The notes beneath the pieces are model-generated. The model made no database searches, was not told the DNA's origin, and saw only the letters and a list, made by a program, of their open reading frames with translations. Source: Planctomycetales bacterium (GTDB lineage: Bacteria > Planctomycetota > Planctomycetia > Planctomycetales > Planctomycetaceae). Taken from it: a DNA stretch of 41,377 nucleotides. The first letter of the stretch is position 1. Each line of letters begins with the position of its first letter. The DNA is taken from the NCBI GenBank assembly GCA_016235885.1, contig JACRIH010000251.1, forward strand, positions 1 to 41,377, written 5' to 3'. Shown here piece by piece: positions 9,208 through 17,646 of this stretch. The position numbers and the translations under genes were made by a program.

Positions 9208-9232
9208 GCCAGTGCGGTCGGGTGATTCGAGT

Positions 9233-9862
9233 TCAAGGTTGGTCGCGGGGTAACATTCGTTCCATTTCAAACGCGATCGCCAGCGAGTTCTGGTCATCTC
9301 GATTTTTGAGTTCGCGGATCACACGCTGGCGTCGCTCGACGGGATGATTCTGATTCAACTTCCATTTCCCTTCGATCCGGCTGATCTCGATGCGAAAGCC
9401 GATGATCTGCCGCAACAACTTCTCGACAAAGTCAACGGGAGCGTTGAGTTCCCAAGGCTTGGGAAATGTCGCTTCGTACAATTGCACGCTCGACTGCACA
9501 ATGTCGAGCAAGGTCGGAAGATCTTGAAGGAGCGTCAGTCTTCCGTACACATGCACTGCGATGTAATTCCACGTGGGGACGACTTCAACCGCGTCGTACC
9601 ACGCCGGAGAGACGTAAACGTGCGGGCCAGAAAAAATCGCCAGAACTTCTTGGCCTTCGGCTGCGCTCCACTGCGGATTGGCTCGTGCCATGTGGCCGAT
9701 CAACGTTCCGTGCGGGCCAGCATTCCGGTCAAGCAAGAACGGCAGGTGCGATGCGAAGGGCTCGCCAGCCATTTGCGTGACGAGGATGCCAAAGCTGTTC
9801 TGCTCGATGAATTCGTGAAGTTTGGCGACGTCAGTTTCAGCAAACGAGGTTGGGACGTACAT
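9233..9862 (-). CDS. FMN-binding negative regulator, PaiB family
   Basis: About 209 aa. PaiB-type proteins have a split-barrel FMN-binding fold and were named as negative regulators of sporulation and protease genes in Bacillus; in most bacteria the role is unclear. Seen: MYVPTSFAETD at the N-terminus, GILVTQMAGEPFASHLPFLL, HMARANPQW, VYVSPAWYD, VPTWNYIAVHVYGRL and a C-terminal GKWKLNQNHP, all family landmarks. The start at 9862 gives the family's usual MYVP N-terminus; extension to 9997 is not supported. The CPXCG gene follows after 25 bp. Confidence 0.92.
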   Translation of the reverse strand: MYVPTSFAETDVAKLHEFIEQNSFGILVTQMAGEPFASHLPFLLDRNAGPHGTLIGHMARANPQWSAAEGQEVLAIFSGPHVYVSPAWYDAVEVVPTWNYIAVHVYGRLTLLQDLPTLLDIVQSSVQLYEATFPKPWELNAPVDFVEKLLRQIIGFRIEISRIEGKWKLNQNHPVERRQRVIRELKNRDDQNSLAIAFEMERMLPRDQP

Positions 9863-10141
9863 GGAAGTTGCTGTGTCCGTCGAATATGAGACAACACAAG
9901 GAAAGGAAACGCCGACCCATTCTGATCGTTTCCTCGGAGGAGGAAAAAGCAACCCAGCCGCCTCGACGGTGCCGTGCCTCTGCCAGAACGTGACCAAGGG
10001 TTTCGCCTATAGGAACCCGTGAACAACCGCAGGCTCGCACCCCCAAACCCTCTCGTCTGAGCGATCATCGATCGAAGTCAAACGGAGCCCTGGCTCGTGC
10101 TCATCACGTCGACGTCGATGGCGCCAACGCCGTGCCGCGAA

Positions 10142-12238
10142 CTACTTCGCGGCCGACGCCTGTGCTGCCGAAGCCGGTGCCGATCGCGTTTGCTCACCCT
10201 TAAGTCGTTCGAGCAGCGCCTTGGCTGCCACGGCGGCATCGGCGGTTTGCTTCGCAGCGGCAGTGGCGGCTTCGAGAGCCTTCAACTGGTCGGGTGTGGG
10301 AACCGCTTCGGCAACCGCCTTGTCGGCGGCCGCCTTGAGAACCACGGCTTGATCGGTCGTGGTTTTGACTTTGGCGGTCGCATCCGCGACGGCTTTTTCA
10401 GCAGCAGCTTTCTCGGCGACCTTCGGATCGACGAGCGATTTCAACGCGTTGGCAACTTGTTCGGCAGCTTGAAACGCGGCCGTTTTTGCCGGCACATCTT
10501 TCTTGTCAGCCGCTGCTTCGGCGGCGGCCTTTTCAGCGCGAGCCTTTTCCAGCGCCGCGTTCGCCGCAGCGATTGTCGTTTCGACGGCTTTGATCGTTTC
10601 GGTTTTGATCACGACCAGCGGGACTGCCGCATTGAGTTCCGTTTGGGCGGCGGTGGCGGCGGTTTGCGCGTCGGTTGCCAGTTTCACGGCAGCGTCGGCA
10701 ATGGCCTTCTTGTCGGTCATCGCCTTTTGCAGAGCCACCACTTGAGCAGCCGCCTGAGCGGCCGTGGCTTGCGACGCAGTGGCAACTTTCGTCGCTTCAT
10801 CGATCCGTGCCACGAGCGGAGCCGGATTCGTCGCCAGAATTGCACGGTCCTTGCCATCGGCGGTGAACACGCGCACGGCGCCCGTCCAATCGCCAGCCAG
10901 GGCCATTCCTGCGGTGTTCGCGAACGCCACCCGCAGGCCGAGATCGGCATGCGCTGGAAACGCGACGACTTGGGCACCGTCCTGATTCCACAATTTCGTC
11001 ACCCGGTCGCGGCCGGTGGAAACGAGACGGCCGTCGCGGAGAAATTCCACATTCGCCGCGCCGCCGCCGTGGGCACCCCACGTCTTGATCTGCGTGCCAT
11101 TGTTCATTTCCCACAATCGCACCGTACTGTCCTCACTGCTGGAAGCCAGCACGTTCGAGTCCACTCGCCAACTCACTCCGGTCATCGTGCCCGTGTGACC
11201 GGCGAGCGTGTAGAACTCGCGGCCAGTGTCTGCTTCCCACACGATGAGGCCGTTGGCGCGGTCACCCGTCGCGAGCAGCACTCCGTCCGGACTGAACTCC
11301 AACGTCGTGATCCAGTCGGTGTGTTTTTTCAGTTCGTAGACCTTTTCGCCGTCAGCCGTCGAGAAGACGCGGACGATCTTCTTCGGTCCGCCGAGTGCGA
11401 TCATTCCGTGGTTCGGACTGATGTCCGCCGCCAGAACCGAATCGAATTCCGAACCCAGCTCGAACACACGCTTGCCAGTCTTCACGTCGAACACGATGAC
11501 TCGACCAGTCTGTCCGCCACGTCCACCGGCAGCCAGTAGTAATGACCCGTTGCGGCTGAACTTGAGGACGTGAACCGTCCCTTCCGGGAATGGCAGCACG
11601 GCTGCGAGCAGCATGTCGTTCAGGTTGTACATCAGCACCTGCTTGTGTCCGGAAACCGCGACCAGCGGCGCCCACGGACTGGCCGCGAGGGCCGTCACCG
11701 CGTTGCCGCGCGGTGAGACCGCGACTGGTTCGGTCGGCAGGTTCTCCGGCATTGGCGGCGGACCTTCCGGCTGCGCACCGGTGATCGCCGTCGTGCTGAG
11801 CGAGAACGACGACTTCTTTTTGACCTTCACCACGCTGTCTTTGTTTTCGAGCGCACCGCCGTCGATCCACTGCTTGATGAGCGCCAATGTCTCGTCTGGC
11901 AGCTTGGGTTCCTTGGGAGGCATCACCGGCTGTTCTTTGTGCGATACCAAGGCCCAAAGGCGGCTGGAGTCGAGTTCGCCCGGTTCGACAACCGCGCCCG
12001 AGGCACCACCCAGAATGGCTGCCCCGTAGCTGTCGAGTACGAGGCCACCCTTCGCCTGATCGACTCCGTGACAGGTACCACACTTGGCGCGAAAGATTGG
12101 CAGGATGTGATCCTGAAAATTGATTTTCGCCGCAGCCGGTACCGCCGGTTTGGCGGCTTCCTGTGCGGAGACTGGTGAGCGGGCGAAGAACAGGATCGCC
12201 ACGGAAATGGTCGACAGGAATCGGCTCAGGTTAATCAT
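10142..12238 (-). CDS. Planctomycete cytochrome C - WD40 repeat - Ala-rich coiled-coil protein
   Basis: A secreted 698-aa protein. Residues 1-25 form a signal peptide ending VSAQ. A planctomycete cytochrome C domain follows with CGTCH (Cys53, Cys56, His57) and VMPPKEPKLP. About residues 175-470 are WD40 blades (VRLWEMNNGTQIKTW, TKLWNQDGAQVVAF), a predicted beta-propeller. Residues 478-698 are almost entirely Ala, Lys, Glu, Gln and Val, a long predicted helix or coiled coil. It is the last gene of the minus-strand block that begins at 19005. Single domains are recognisable; the function of the fusion is unknown. Possible roles are a periplasmic redox protein or a protein anchored through the helical tail. 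Confidence 0.9.
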   Translation of the reverse strand: MINLSRFLSTISVAILFFARSPVSAQEAAKPAVPAAAKINFQDHILPIFRAKCGTCHGVDQAKGGLVLDSYGAAILGGASGAVVEPGELDSSRLWALVSHKEQPVMPPKEPKLPDETLALIKQWIDGGALENKDSVVKVKKKSSFSLSTTAITGAQPEGPPPMPENLPTEPVAVSPRGNAVTALAASPWAPLVAVSGHKQVLMYNLNDMLLAAVLPFPEGTVHVLKFSRNGSLLLAAGGRGGQTGRVIVFDVKTGKRVFELGSEFDSVLAADISPNHGMIALGGPKKIVRVFSTADGEKVYELKKHTDWITTLEFSPDGVLLATGDRANGLIVWEADTGREFYTLAGHTGTMTGVSWRVDSNVLASSSEDSTVRLWEMNNGTQIKTWGAHGGGAANVEFLRDGRLVSTGRDRVTKLWNQDGAQVVAFPAHADLGLRVAFANTAGMALAGDWTGAVRVFTADGKDRAILATNPAPLVARIDEATKVATASQATAAQAAAQVVALQKAMTDKKAIADAAVKLATDAQTAATAAQTELNAAVPLVVIKTETIKAVETTIAAANAALEKARAEKAAAEAAADKKDVPAKTAAFQAAEQVANALKSLVDPKVAEKAAAEKAVADATAKVKTTTDQAVVLKAAADKAVAEAVPTPDQLKALEAATAAAKQTADAAVAAKALLERLKGEQTRSAPASAAQASAAK

Positions 12239-12339
12239 GGCTCGATCTCAACTCAAAGGAAAATGCATGCGGTTCCGAAAAGAGGCTGCGGCATATGACC
12301 GCACAGCCCCACTCCCCAAAAGGGTCGAGGGAATTCATG

Positions 12340-14769
12340 TCAATGGTTGAACAAAAACTCGCGGCTGTTCATCAACGCCCAGAAGACGTCTTCGAGGCCC
12401 TTCTTCGCGTCACTCCCTGCAACGAACAGTGGTTTGAAGTTTTCGATTTCGGCGGGAGTCGGCTTGCGGCTCAGGCAGGCGATGTAGAACCGTTCGACAA
12501 TGACCAGCGGCTCCAGCTTTTCGGCGAGGTACTTGTCGATCAGGCCGCCAGCGGCCATTTTTTGATTGACCGTGTCGCCGTTGAGCAGGTGCAGCGCTTG
12601 CGACAACGTCGGTTCCATTTTCACTTCGCACGAGCACACGGTCTCGCGTGTCGCCCGGCCAAAAGTGGTGAGGAAGTACGTCGAAGTCGAACCGTTGGCG
12701 ATTTGCGTGGCGCGGGCACCGAGTGGCAGGCCGGGGAACTTGTCTTTCGTGCCGGTCACCAGAGTGATGCAGTCCAGCATCGACTCGGCCTTGATCCGCC
12801 GCAGCGTCGCGTGGGCGAAGTTGCGTTCGTCGGTCATGTTGCTCTCGTTCCGTTCCGTCGTACGCTGGTACGTCTGCGACTTGCAGATGTCCTTCACGAG
12901 GAGTTTGAAGTCGTAGTTGGAGGCCGTGAACTTCTTGCCGAATTCCACAATCAGTTCAGGGTTCGACGGCGGGTTGCTGACGCGCACGTCATCGACCGGT
13001 TCGATGATCCCCACGCCGAAGAAATGCTCCCACACGCGGTTGGCGAAGTTTTGTGCGAAGTACGGATTCTGCGGAGAAGCCAACCACGCCGCCATCACGT
13101 CGCGGCGGTCCTTGCCCGCGACCTGAGCCACATCGCCCCCCAGAAACTTGGGAGCCATCACGCGGCCACCGACCGGATGCGCGACTTCGCCGCCACCGCT
13201 ATTGAACACGATGGTTTCGCGATAGTCCTCAGCCCCCTTGCGGCCAACCTGCGAGAAGAACGCGGAGAAGCTGTAGTAGTCGTCCATTGTCCAGCGGTCG
13301 AACGGATGGTTGTGGCACTGGGCGCACTGAATTCGCATCCCCATGAACACCTGAGCGACGTTCTCCGACACCTTCAGCGTGTCACGTTCGTTTTGATAGT
13401 AGTTCGTCTGCGGCACCTTGAACGTACCACCGCTGGCACCCAACAATTCCTGCACCATTTTGTCCAACGGCACGTTCTTGCCGACCTGATCACTCAGCCA
13501 GTTGTAATACAGCAGCATCGGCTTGTAGGCGACCTGGTTGGTCGTGCGAATCATCAACCATTCGGCCCACTTGCCGACCCAGATTTCCGTGAATTCCTTG
13601 CGGTTGACCAGTTCGTCAATCAACTTCGCCCGCTTGTCGGGAGCGGGGTCAGCGAGAAACTTTGTGTATTCCTCGGTCGTCGGCAACAGACCAACAAGGT
13701 CAACATAGATGCGACGGAGAAACACTTCGTCGGAGCAGATGCCCGACGGGGTGATGCGTAGCTTGGTCAGCTTCGCATTCACCAGTTCATCGACATAGTT
13801 GACCGGTTGCTGCGCCGGGAAGCTGAACTTCAGCCCCTTCGGCAAGACGATGTATTGTGAACCAACAGTGAACGTCGAGAAGCGGGCCATGATGAACGCT
13901 TCACCGCGAGCTCCCGCCTTAACGACACCGGCTTCGTTGATGCTCGCCGAATTGTCGTTGTTCGACAGGAACAGCGCGAGCCCCGTGACATCACGGTCGG
14001 TGCCGTCAGAATACGTGGCGACCACTGTCACCTGCTGCGTTTCTCCCTCGCCGTCGAGCACGGCCTGTTTCGGATAAATCTCCACACCGGTCACGGTGGG
14101 AATTTCCGCAGCGTCATTCGGGCAGCCGACAGTGATCCAGCGCACCAGCTCCTGATTCAACTCCGACTCCGGAGTGAACCGCTTGCCACCTGTGTGCGGG
14201 ACGACGCCGAGCGACTTCTCGACGACCAGGCTCGCCGCCGGCACAGCCAGATCGATCCGGCGGCCGCTCAATTCGCGAGTCAGACGGAAATGGTCACCGT
14301 TGGGATCGAACCCGAACAGCGACAACCGAAAGCCATCCTTGCCCCGTGCCGCCCCGTGGCAGCTTCCCGTGTTGCAGCCGGCCTTCATGAAAATTGGCAT
14401 GACATCGAGTTTGAAGCTGATGTCACGTTGCGCCGCTGCCTTCTCAACTTTGACTGGTACCATGACGACTTTTCCGGCGAACTCGACCTTCAATTCGGAG
14501 GCCCCGTCAACTGCGGGCCAGAACGTGTTCGCTTCGCGGCGCACGAGAGCCGGGTTGGCCAGAGTCATCTGCGCCTGAGCGGTCACATCGCGGGTGATCC
14601 CGTCCGAATATACCGCCTGCACGACCATCAGTTGCCGATCCTTGCTCGTCGCCAGATTCACGGCGGGCGGGAACACTCGCAGTTCGGCCACGGTCACGTC
14701 CTGTGCGGACGCTGCTCCCGAGATCGCGGTGAAAAGTATCGCGGCGAGGAAAGTAATGCGGAGATTCAT
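12340..14769 (-). CDS. Ig-like / DUF1549 / DUF1553 secreted protein
   Basis: About 809 aa. The ATG at 14769 gives a signal peptide (MNLRITFLAAILFTAISGAA) with AGGA about 10 nt upstream; a GTG at 14790 would add seven residues. The N-terminus has a bacterial Ig-like stretch (VVQAVYSDGITRDVTAQ) and a CNTGSCHG motif resembling a haem site; a second Ig-like repeat has VVATYSDGTDRDVTGLA. DUF1549 follows, ending in CAQCHNHPFDRW, then DUF1553 to the C-terminus. It sits between the PPC-domain and WD40 genes in one orientation, 69 bp after the former and 101 bp before the latter. Enzymatic role unproven. Confidence 0.92.
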   Translation of the reverse strand: MNLRITFLAAILFTAISGAASAQDVTVAELRVFPPAVNLATSKDRQLMVVQAVYSDGITRDVTAQAQMTLANPALVRREANTFWPAVDGASELKVEFAGKVVMVPVKVEKAAAQRDISFKLDVMPIFMKAGCNTGSCHGAARGKDGFRLSLFGFDPNGDHFRLTRELSGRRIDLAVPAASLVVEKSLGVVPHTGGKRFTPESELNQELVRWITVGCPNDAAEIPTVTGVEIYPKQAVLDGEGETQQVTVVATYSDGTDRDVTGLALFLSNNDNSASINEAGVVKAGARGEAFIMARFSTFTVGSQYIVLPKGLKFSFPAQQPVNYVDELVNAKLTKLRITPSGICSDEVFLRRIYVDLVGLLPTTEEYTKFLADPAPDKRAKLIDELVNRKEFTEIWVGKWAEWLMIRTTNQVAYKPMLLYYNWLSDQVGKNVPLDKMVQELLGASGGTFKVPQTNYYQNERDTLKVSENVAQVFMGMRIQCAQCHNHPFDRWTMDDYYSFSAFFSQVGRKGAEDYRETIVFNSGGGEVAHPVGGRVMAPKFLGGDVAQVAGKDRRDVMAAWLASPQNPYFAQNFANRVWEHFFGVGIIEPVDDVRVSNPPSNPELIVEFGKKFTASNYDFKLLVKDICKSQTYQRTTERNESNMTDERNFAHATLRRIKAESMLDCITLVTGTKDKFPGLPLGARATQIANGSTSTYFLTTFGRATRETVCSCEVKMEPTLSQALHLLNGDTVNQKMAAGGLIDKYLAEKLEPLVIVERFYIACLSRKPTPAEIENFKPLFVAGSDAKKGLEDVFWALMNSREFLFNH

Positions 14770-14838
14770 GAGCCAGTTCCTGAGTTTCACCCGGGGAAAA
14801 TGTTGCTTCGTCTCACGGTTGCGTTTCGTTGGTTGTCG

Positions 14839-15564
14839 TCACTTGGCTGGCGCGGCCGGCGCAGCTGCTGGAGCCGCGGGAGCCGCCTTCTTGGCCTTGT
14901 CCTTCTCCTGCTGATCCAGCCGCAACTGTTCGAGACGGGTGAGCCGCTTCGGGGGAGCTGCGGCGACGGGCGGTGGTGCCGCCGGTGCCGCAGCGGCCAC
15001 CGGCATCGGGGGTGGATCGGTCTTCTTGGGAGGCAGCGGGACGTCGATGCGCAGCTTGCCGGTGCCGATGTTATGCACGACCGGTTCGGCGTTCTCGGTG
15101 ACGATCACACGGCAGAAGAGGTTCTGGTGGTTACCGGCAGGCGACGTCGGATCGGTCGTCAGTTTGAAGATGATGTCCTTCGTGTCTTTGGTGATGTCCT
15201 GAGGCGCAGTCAGCACCTTGTTTGGTAGACCGATGAGTTCAACCTTCGCCGCACCGGGAAAATCGTAAACCTTGGTCATGTGGATGACAACCTCGGTCGC
15301 TTTGCCCTGTTCGACGGCGGACTGCTCGAATGCGAGGTTCAAGTACATCTCGGCGACTCGCAGATTCGCAAACGGCGTGCAAACCATCAGCGGTCCCTGA
15401 CCGGCATCCGATTGGCCTCGTACGGCGATCTTCCACGTGTTGATCTCGGCGTTGCCCGCGGCATTCATCGAGATGTTGGCTTCGGTCTGACCTTCGGCAA
15501 TTGAAATCGACCCGCTGGCGTTCAAGCCCGGCGGCAACCAGAGCATGTCGATCTTGATCGGAGC
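14839..15564 (-). CDS. 3' fragment of the PPC-domain protein (after in-frame stop)
   Basis: This reading frame is the direct continuation of the gene ending at 15565: the codons after the TAA read APIKID and then ATG (15546) without any frame change. If translated alone it would start at 15546 and give 235 aa. The first two-thirds looks like the beta-rich C-terminal part of the PPC-domain family (LPPGLNASGSISIAEGQTEA). The end is a Pro/Ala-rich linker followed by a Lys/Ala/Glu helix (RLEQLRLDQQEKDKAKK). It lacks a signal peptide, so it would not be exported by itself. Most likely part of one 839-codon gene. Confidence 0.75.
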   Translation of the reverse strand, partial: APIKIDMLWLPPGLNASGSISIAEGQTEANISMNAAGNAEINTWKIAVRGQSDAGQGPLMVCTPFANLRVAEMYLNLAFEQSAVEQGKATEVVIHMTKVYDFPGAAKVELIGLPNKVLTAPQDITKDTKDIIFKLTTDPTSPAGNHQNLFCRVIVTENAEPVVHNIGTGKLRIDVPLPPKKTDPPPMPVAAAAPAAPPPVAAAPPKRLTRLEQLRLDQQEKDKAKKAAPAAPAAAPAAPAK

Positions 15565-15567
15565 TTA
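15565..15567 (-). other. In-frame premature TAA in the PPC-domain gene
   Basis: The gene reads RKEGF, then TAA, then APIKIDMLWLPPG in the same frame. A single change of the first base (position 15567 on the plus strand) would restore Lys, Gln or Glu. It is either a true nonsense mutation, a readthrough site or a base-call error. Confidence 0.8.
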
Positions 15568-17358
15568 GAATCCTTCCTTGCGCGTGGCGACGACCTTGAG
15601 CTCCATTGTGCCACCGCGAACGATCGGAACTTTCGGTTCGACGATGGCGATGCTGAACGGAGCTTCGTTGGTCACGGCCACCGGCAACTTTTGGGTGAAC
15701 TCGGTCCAGAATGGAATCTGGTTCTGCCCGCGTACCAGCGTCATGTCCTGTCGCACTTTCCCTTCGACCTTGAGCATCGGTTGAGCGGGATCATTCAGCG
15801 AACCGATGATGTCCGCGAGTGTTCCACCGATGGCGGCATCGGCGGCGACGGTGAAGATCACCGGAACGGCTGACAGATTCGCCGGCACGCCGGGGCATTC
15901 AATCGTGATTCCGGGCGGCAAGTTTTCGCCGCGAATCGCGAGCGGTCCACCAAAGTCCACGCGGCTGGTGTTGAGGACAATTCCAAATCGATTTCCCTTC
16001 GGCACCGACACACTGGGCTGAACGTACTGCTGGAACTCAACCACGGTCAGGTTGAGTTGCGGCCTGATCGGCGAGAGTTCAACGCGGTACGAATAAATCG
16101 GCCCGCCGTTGCCGAGGTGATCGCGAACCTGGATGACAAAATCGCCATCGGCTGGAACCGTGAAACGCAGATAGCTGTCCGGTCCTCCCGAGTCATCGTT
16201 GGCTGCGATGGCTCCACCACCAGCCGTGAGGATGGTCAGCACCGGATCGAGTGGCGAGCGGATACCGCGGGCGTGAACCCGCACGTCGTACACTTCGCCT
16301 TTTTTGGCCGTGAACCGGAAGTGATCGACATCGCCGGGCGCTCCAATGGCTCCGTTGAGCGCAATCGGCGCGGTGAAACGGGTCGCGTTGTCATGCGTCT
16401 CGTTCGGCTCGGCCTCAATGACATTCCCGAATTCCGAAATCCGGAACCAATTCTTCGAAGGAGCAATTCCACGTTCGTCCTTGGCAAAGAGGCCAAATTG
16501 CGGTTCCACGATTCCCGGCAGCGTGATGGTTTCCTTGCGATCGCCCGCGACGTCGCCGAGGTACGTGACCTCGACCGGTTGTCCGAGCAGCCCGCCGGAC
16601 GGCAACGTCGCCTGCGGTCGCGGATAGTTTCCGATGTGAACGCGGTAGAGGCACGCCCCGTTTCCGGCGTACGAACTCTCGCGGACTTGGATGATGTACT
16701 TGCCGTCCTCAGGCGCGATGATCGACGCGATGCCGTCCTGCCAGACGAGGGCCGCGTCGTCACTCGACGCCAGTTCAAACCGTGCGGCACTCATGATGGC
16801 CACGTACACGTCGAACAGCGTGATCCCCAACCGAATTCCTTCCACTTCCGCGGTGATCCGGTCTCCCTTTTTGGCGTCAACCACGTAGTAATCGACATCC
16901 TCGTTGTCGGCCGTTCCGTTCACGACGACATTCATTTCGATCGGCTGCGGCGTGGCGAAATCGCTGTTCGGCTCCTTCTCCACCAGTTCCTTCATCGCGC
17001 CGACGAAGAACGGCCGCAGTTCGGTAATGCCAGTCGCCGTGCGCACGCGAATGCGGTGGCTGCCAAGCTGCGCGTCGGGGGCGATCTTGAGCATCACCTT
17101 GACGGTGGTGGGATTGACCACCTCCAGCTTGGTCACCTCGATCCCCGGCTCGTAGAAGAGAATCTGTTGTGCGTCGTCCAGCCGCGCACCACTCAGCGTG
17201 ACCTCGACTTCCGTTCCACGTTGCGCACCGCGCGGCGACGTGCCGCCCAGTGATGGTGACGCGGCGTCGACTCGTGACGTGCTCAGCATCAAGACAACTA
17301 CAAAAATGGCGAGAGACCGCGCTCCCACCGTGCTGGCGATTCGACCGAGTTGGGTCAT
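15565..17358 (-). CDS. TIG/PPC-domain secreted protein, 5' part (interrupted by stop)
   Basis: A 597-aa N-terminal portion of what was probably an 839-codon protein. Residues 1-32 form a signal peptide (LAIFVVVLMLSTSRVDAA). About 38-115 resembles an IPT/TIG Ig-like fold (GTSPRGAQRGTEVEVTLSGA). Two bacterial pre-peptidase C-terminal (PPC) domains follow at about 128-245 (EKEPNSDFATPQPI, VDYYVVDAKKGDRI) and 310-425 (EAEPNETHDNATRF, VDHFRFTAKKGEVY). Proteins of this architecture are common beside DUF1501/DUF1553 genes in planctomycetes. It begins about 290 bp downstream of the DUF1501 gene. The frame continues past the TAA at 15565-15567. Confidence 0.88.
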   Translation of the reverse strand: MTQLGRIASTVGARSLAIFVVVLMLSTSRVDAASPSLGGTSPRGAQRGTEVEVTLSGARLDDAQQILFYEPGIEVTKLEVVNPTTVKVMLKIAPDAQLGSHRIRVRTATGITELRPFFVGAMKELVEKEPNSDFATPQPIEMNVVVNGTADNEDVDYYVVDAKKGDRITAEVEGIRLGITLFDVYVAIMSAARFELASSDDAALVWQDGIASIIAPEDGKYIIQVRESSYAGNGACLYRVHIGNYPRPQATLPSGGLLGQPVEVTYLGDVAGDRKETITLPGIVEPQFGLFAKDERGIAPSKNWFRISEFGNVIEAEPNETHDNATRFTAPIALNGAIGAPGDVDHFRFTAKKGEVYDVRVHARGIRSPLDPVLTILTAGGGAIAANDDSGGPDSYLRFTVPADGDFVIQVRDHLGNGGPIYSYRVELSPIRPQLNLTVVEFQQYVQPSVSVPKGNRFGIVLNTSRVDFGGPLAIRGENLPPGITIECPGVPANLSAVPVIFTVAADAAIGGTLADIIGSLNDPAQPMLKVEGKVRQDMTLVRGQNQIPFWTEFTQKLPVAVTNEAPFSIAIVEPKVPIVRGGTMELKVVATRKEGF

Positions 17359-17398
17359 GGCTGGGATGCCTTGTGAAAGCTCCGATGGAGCGACGTCG

Positions 17399-17425
17399 TA
17401 ATGCCGGAGGCGTCAGCCTCCGGGA
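17399..17425. repeat. Small inverted repeat between DUF1501 and PPC genes
   Basis: GGAGGC and GCCTCC flank GTCA in this 290-bp gap, and the surrounding sequence (CCCCGATGGGG nearby) is rich in short palindromes. It looks like another dispersed intergenic repeat. Boundaries are approximate. Confidence 0.35.
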
Positions 17426-17646
17426 GACAGGCGGGAAGTTGGTCAAGCCCCGATGGGGCGACGTCGCAGTCGTTGTGTTGAATCGCTCGACGTCGCCGCT
17501 GCGTGGCTTGATTCACTGGTGGGATTCGACCGCGGGCTGACGCCCACGGCTATGCTCTGTCGCCGCAGCGCGGCTCTTATCCGTGGTTTCGACGGTTTCA
17601 TCAAACAGCCCGGCTGCCGTGGGCAACCGGGCGGCTCTCGTTCAAA

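Noticed and set aside
12295-13761. Plus-strand open frame of about 488 codons
   Set aside because: Antisense to the Ig-like/DUF1549/DUF1553 gene, with no recognisable motif.
16057-17253. Plus-strand open frame of about 398 codons
   Set aside because: Antisense to the PPC-domain gene; composition typical of shadows.
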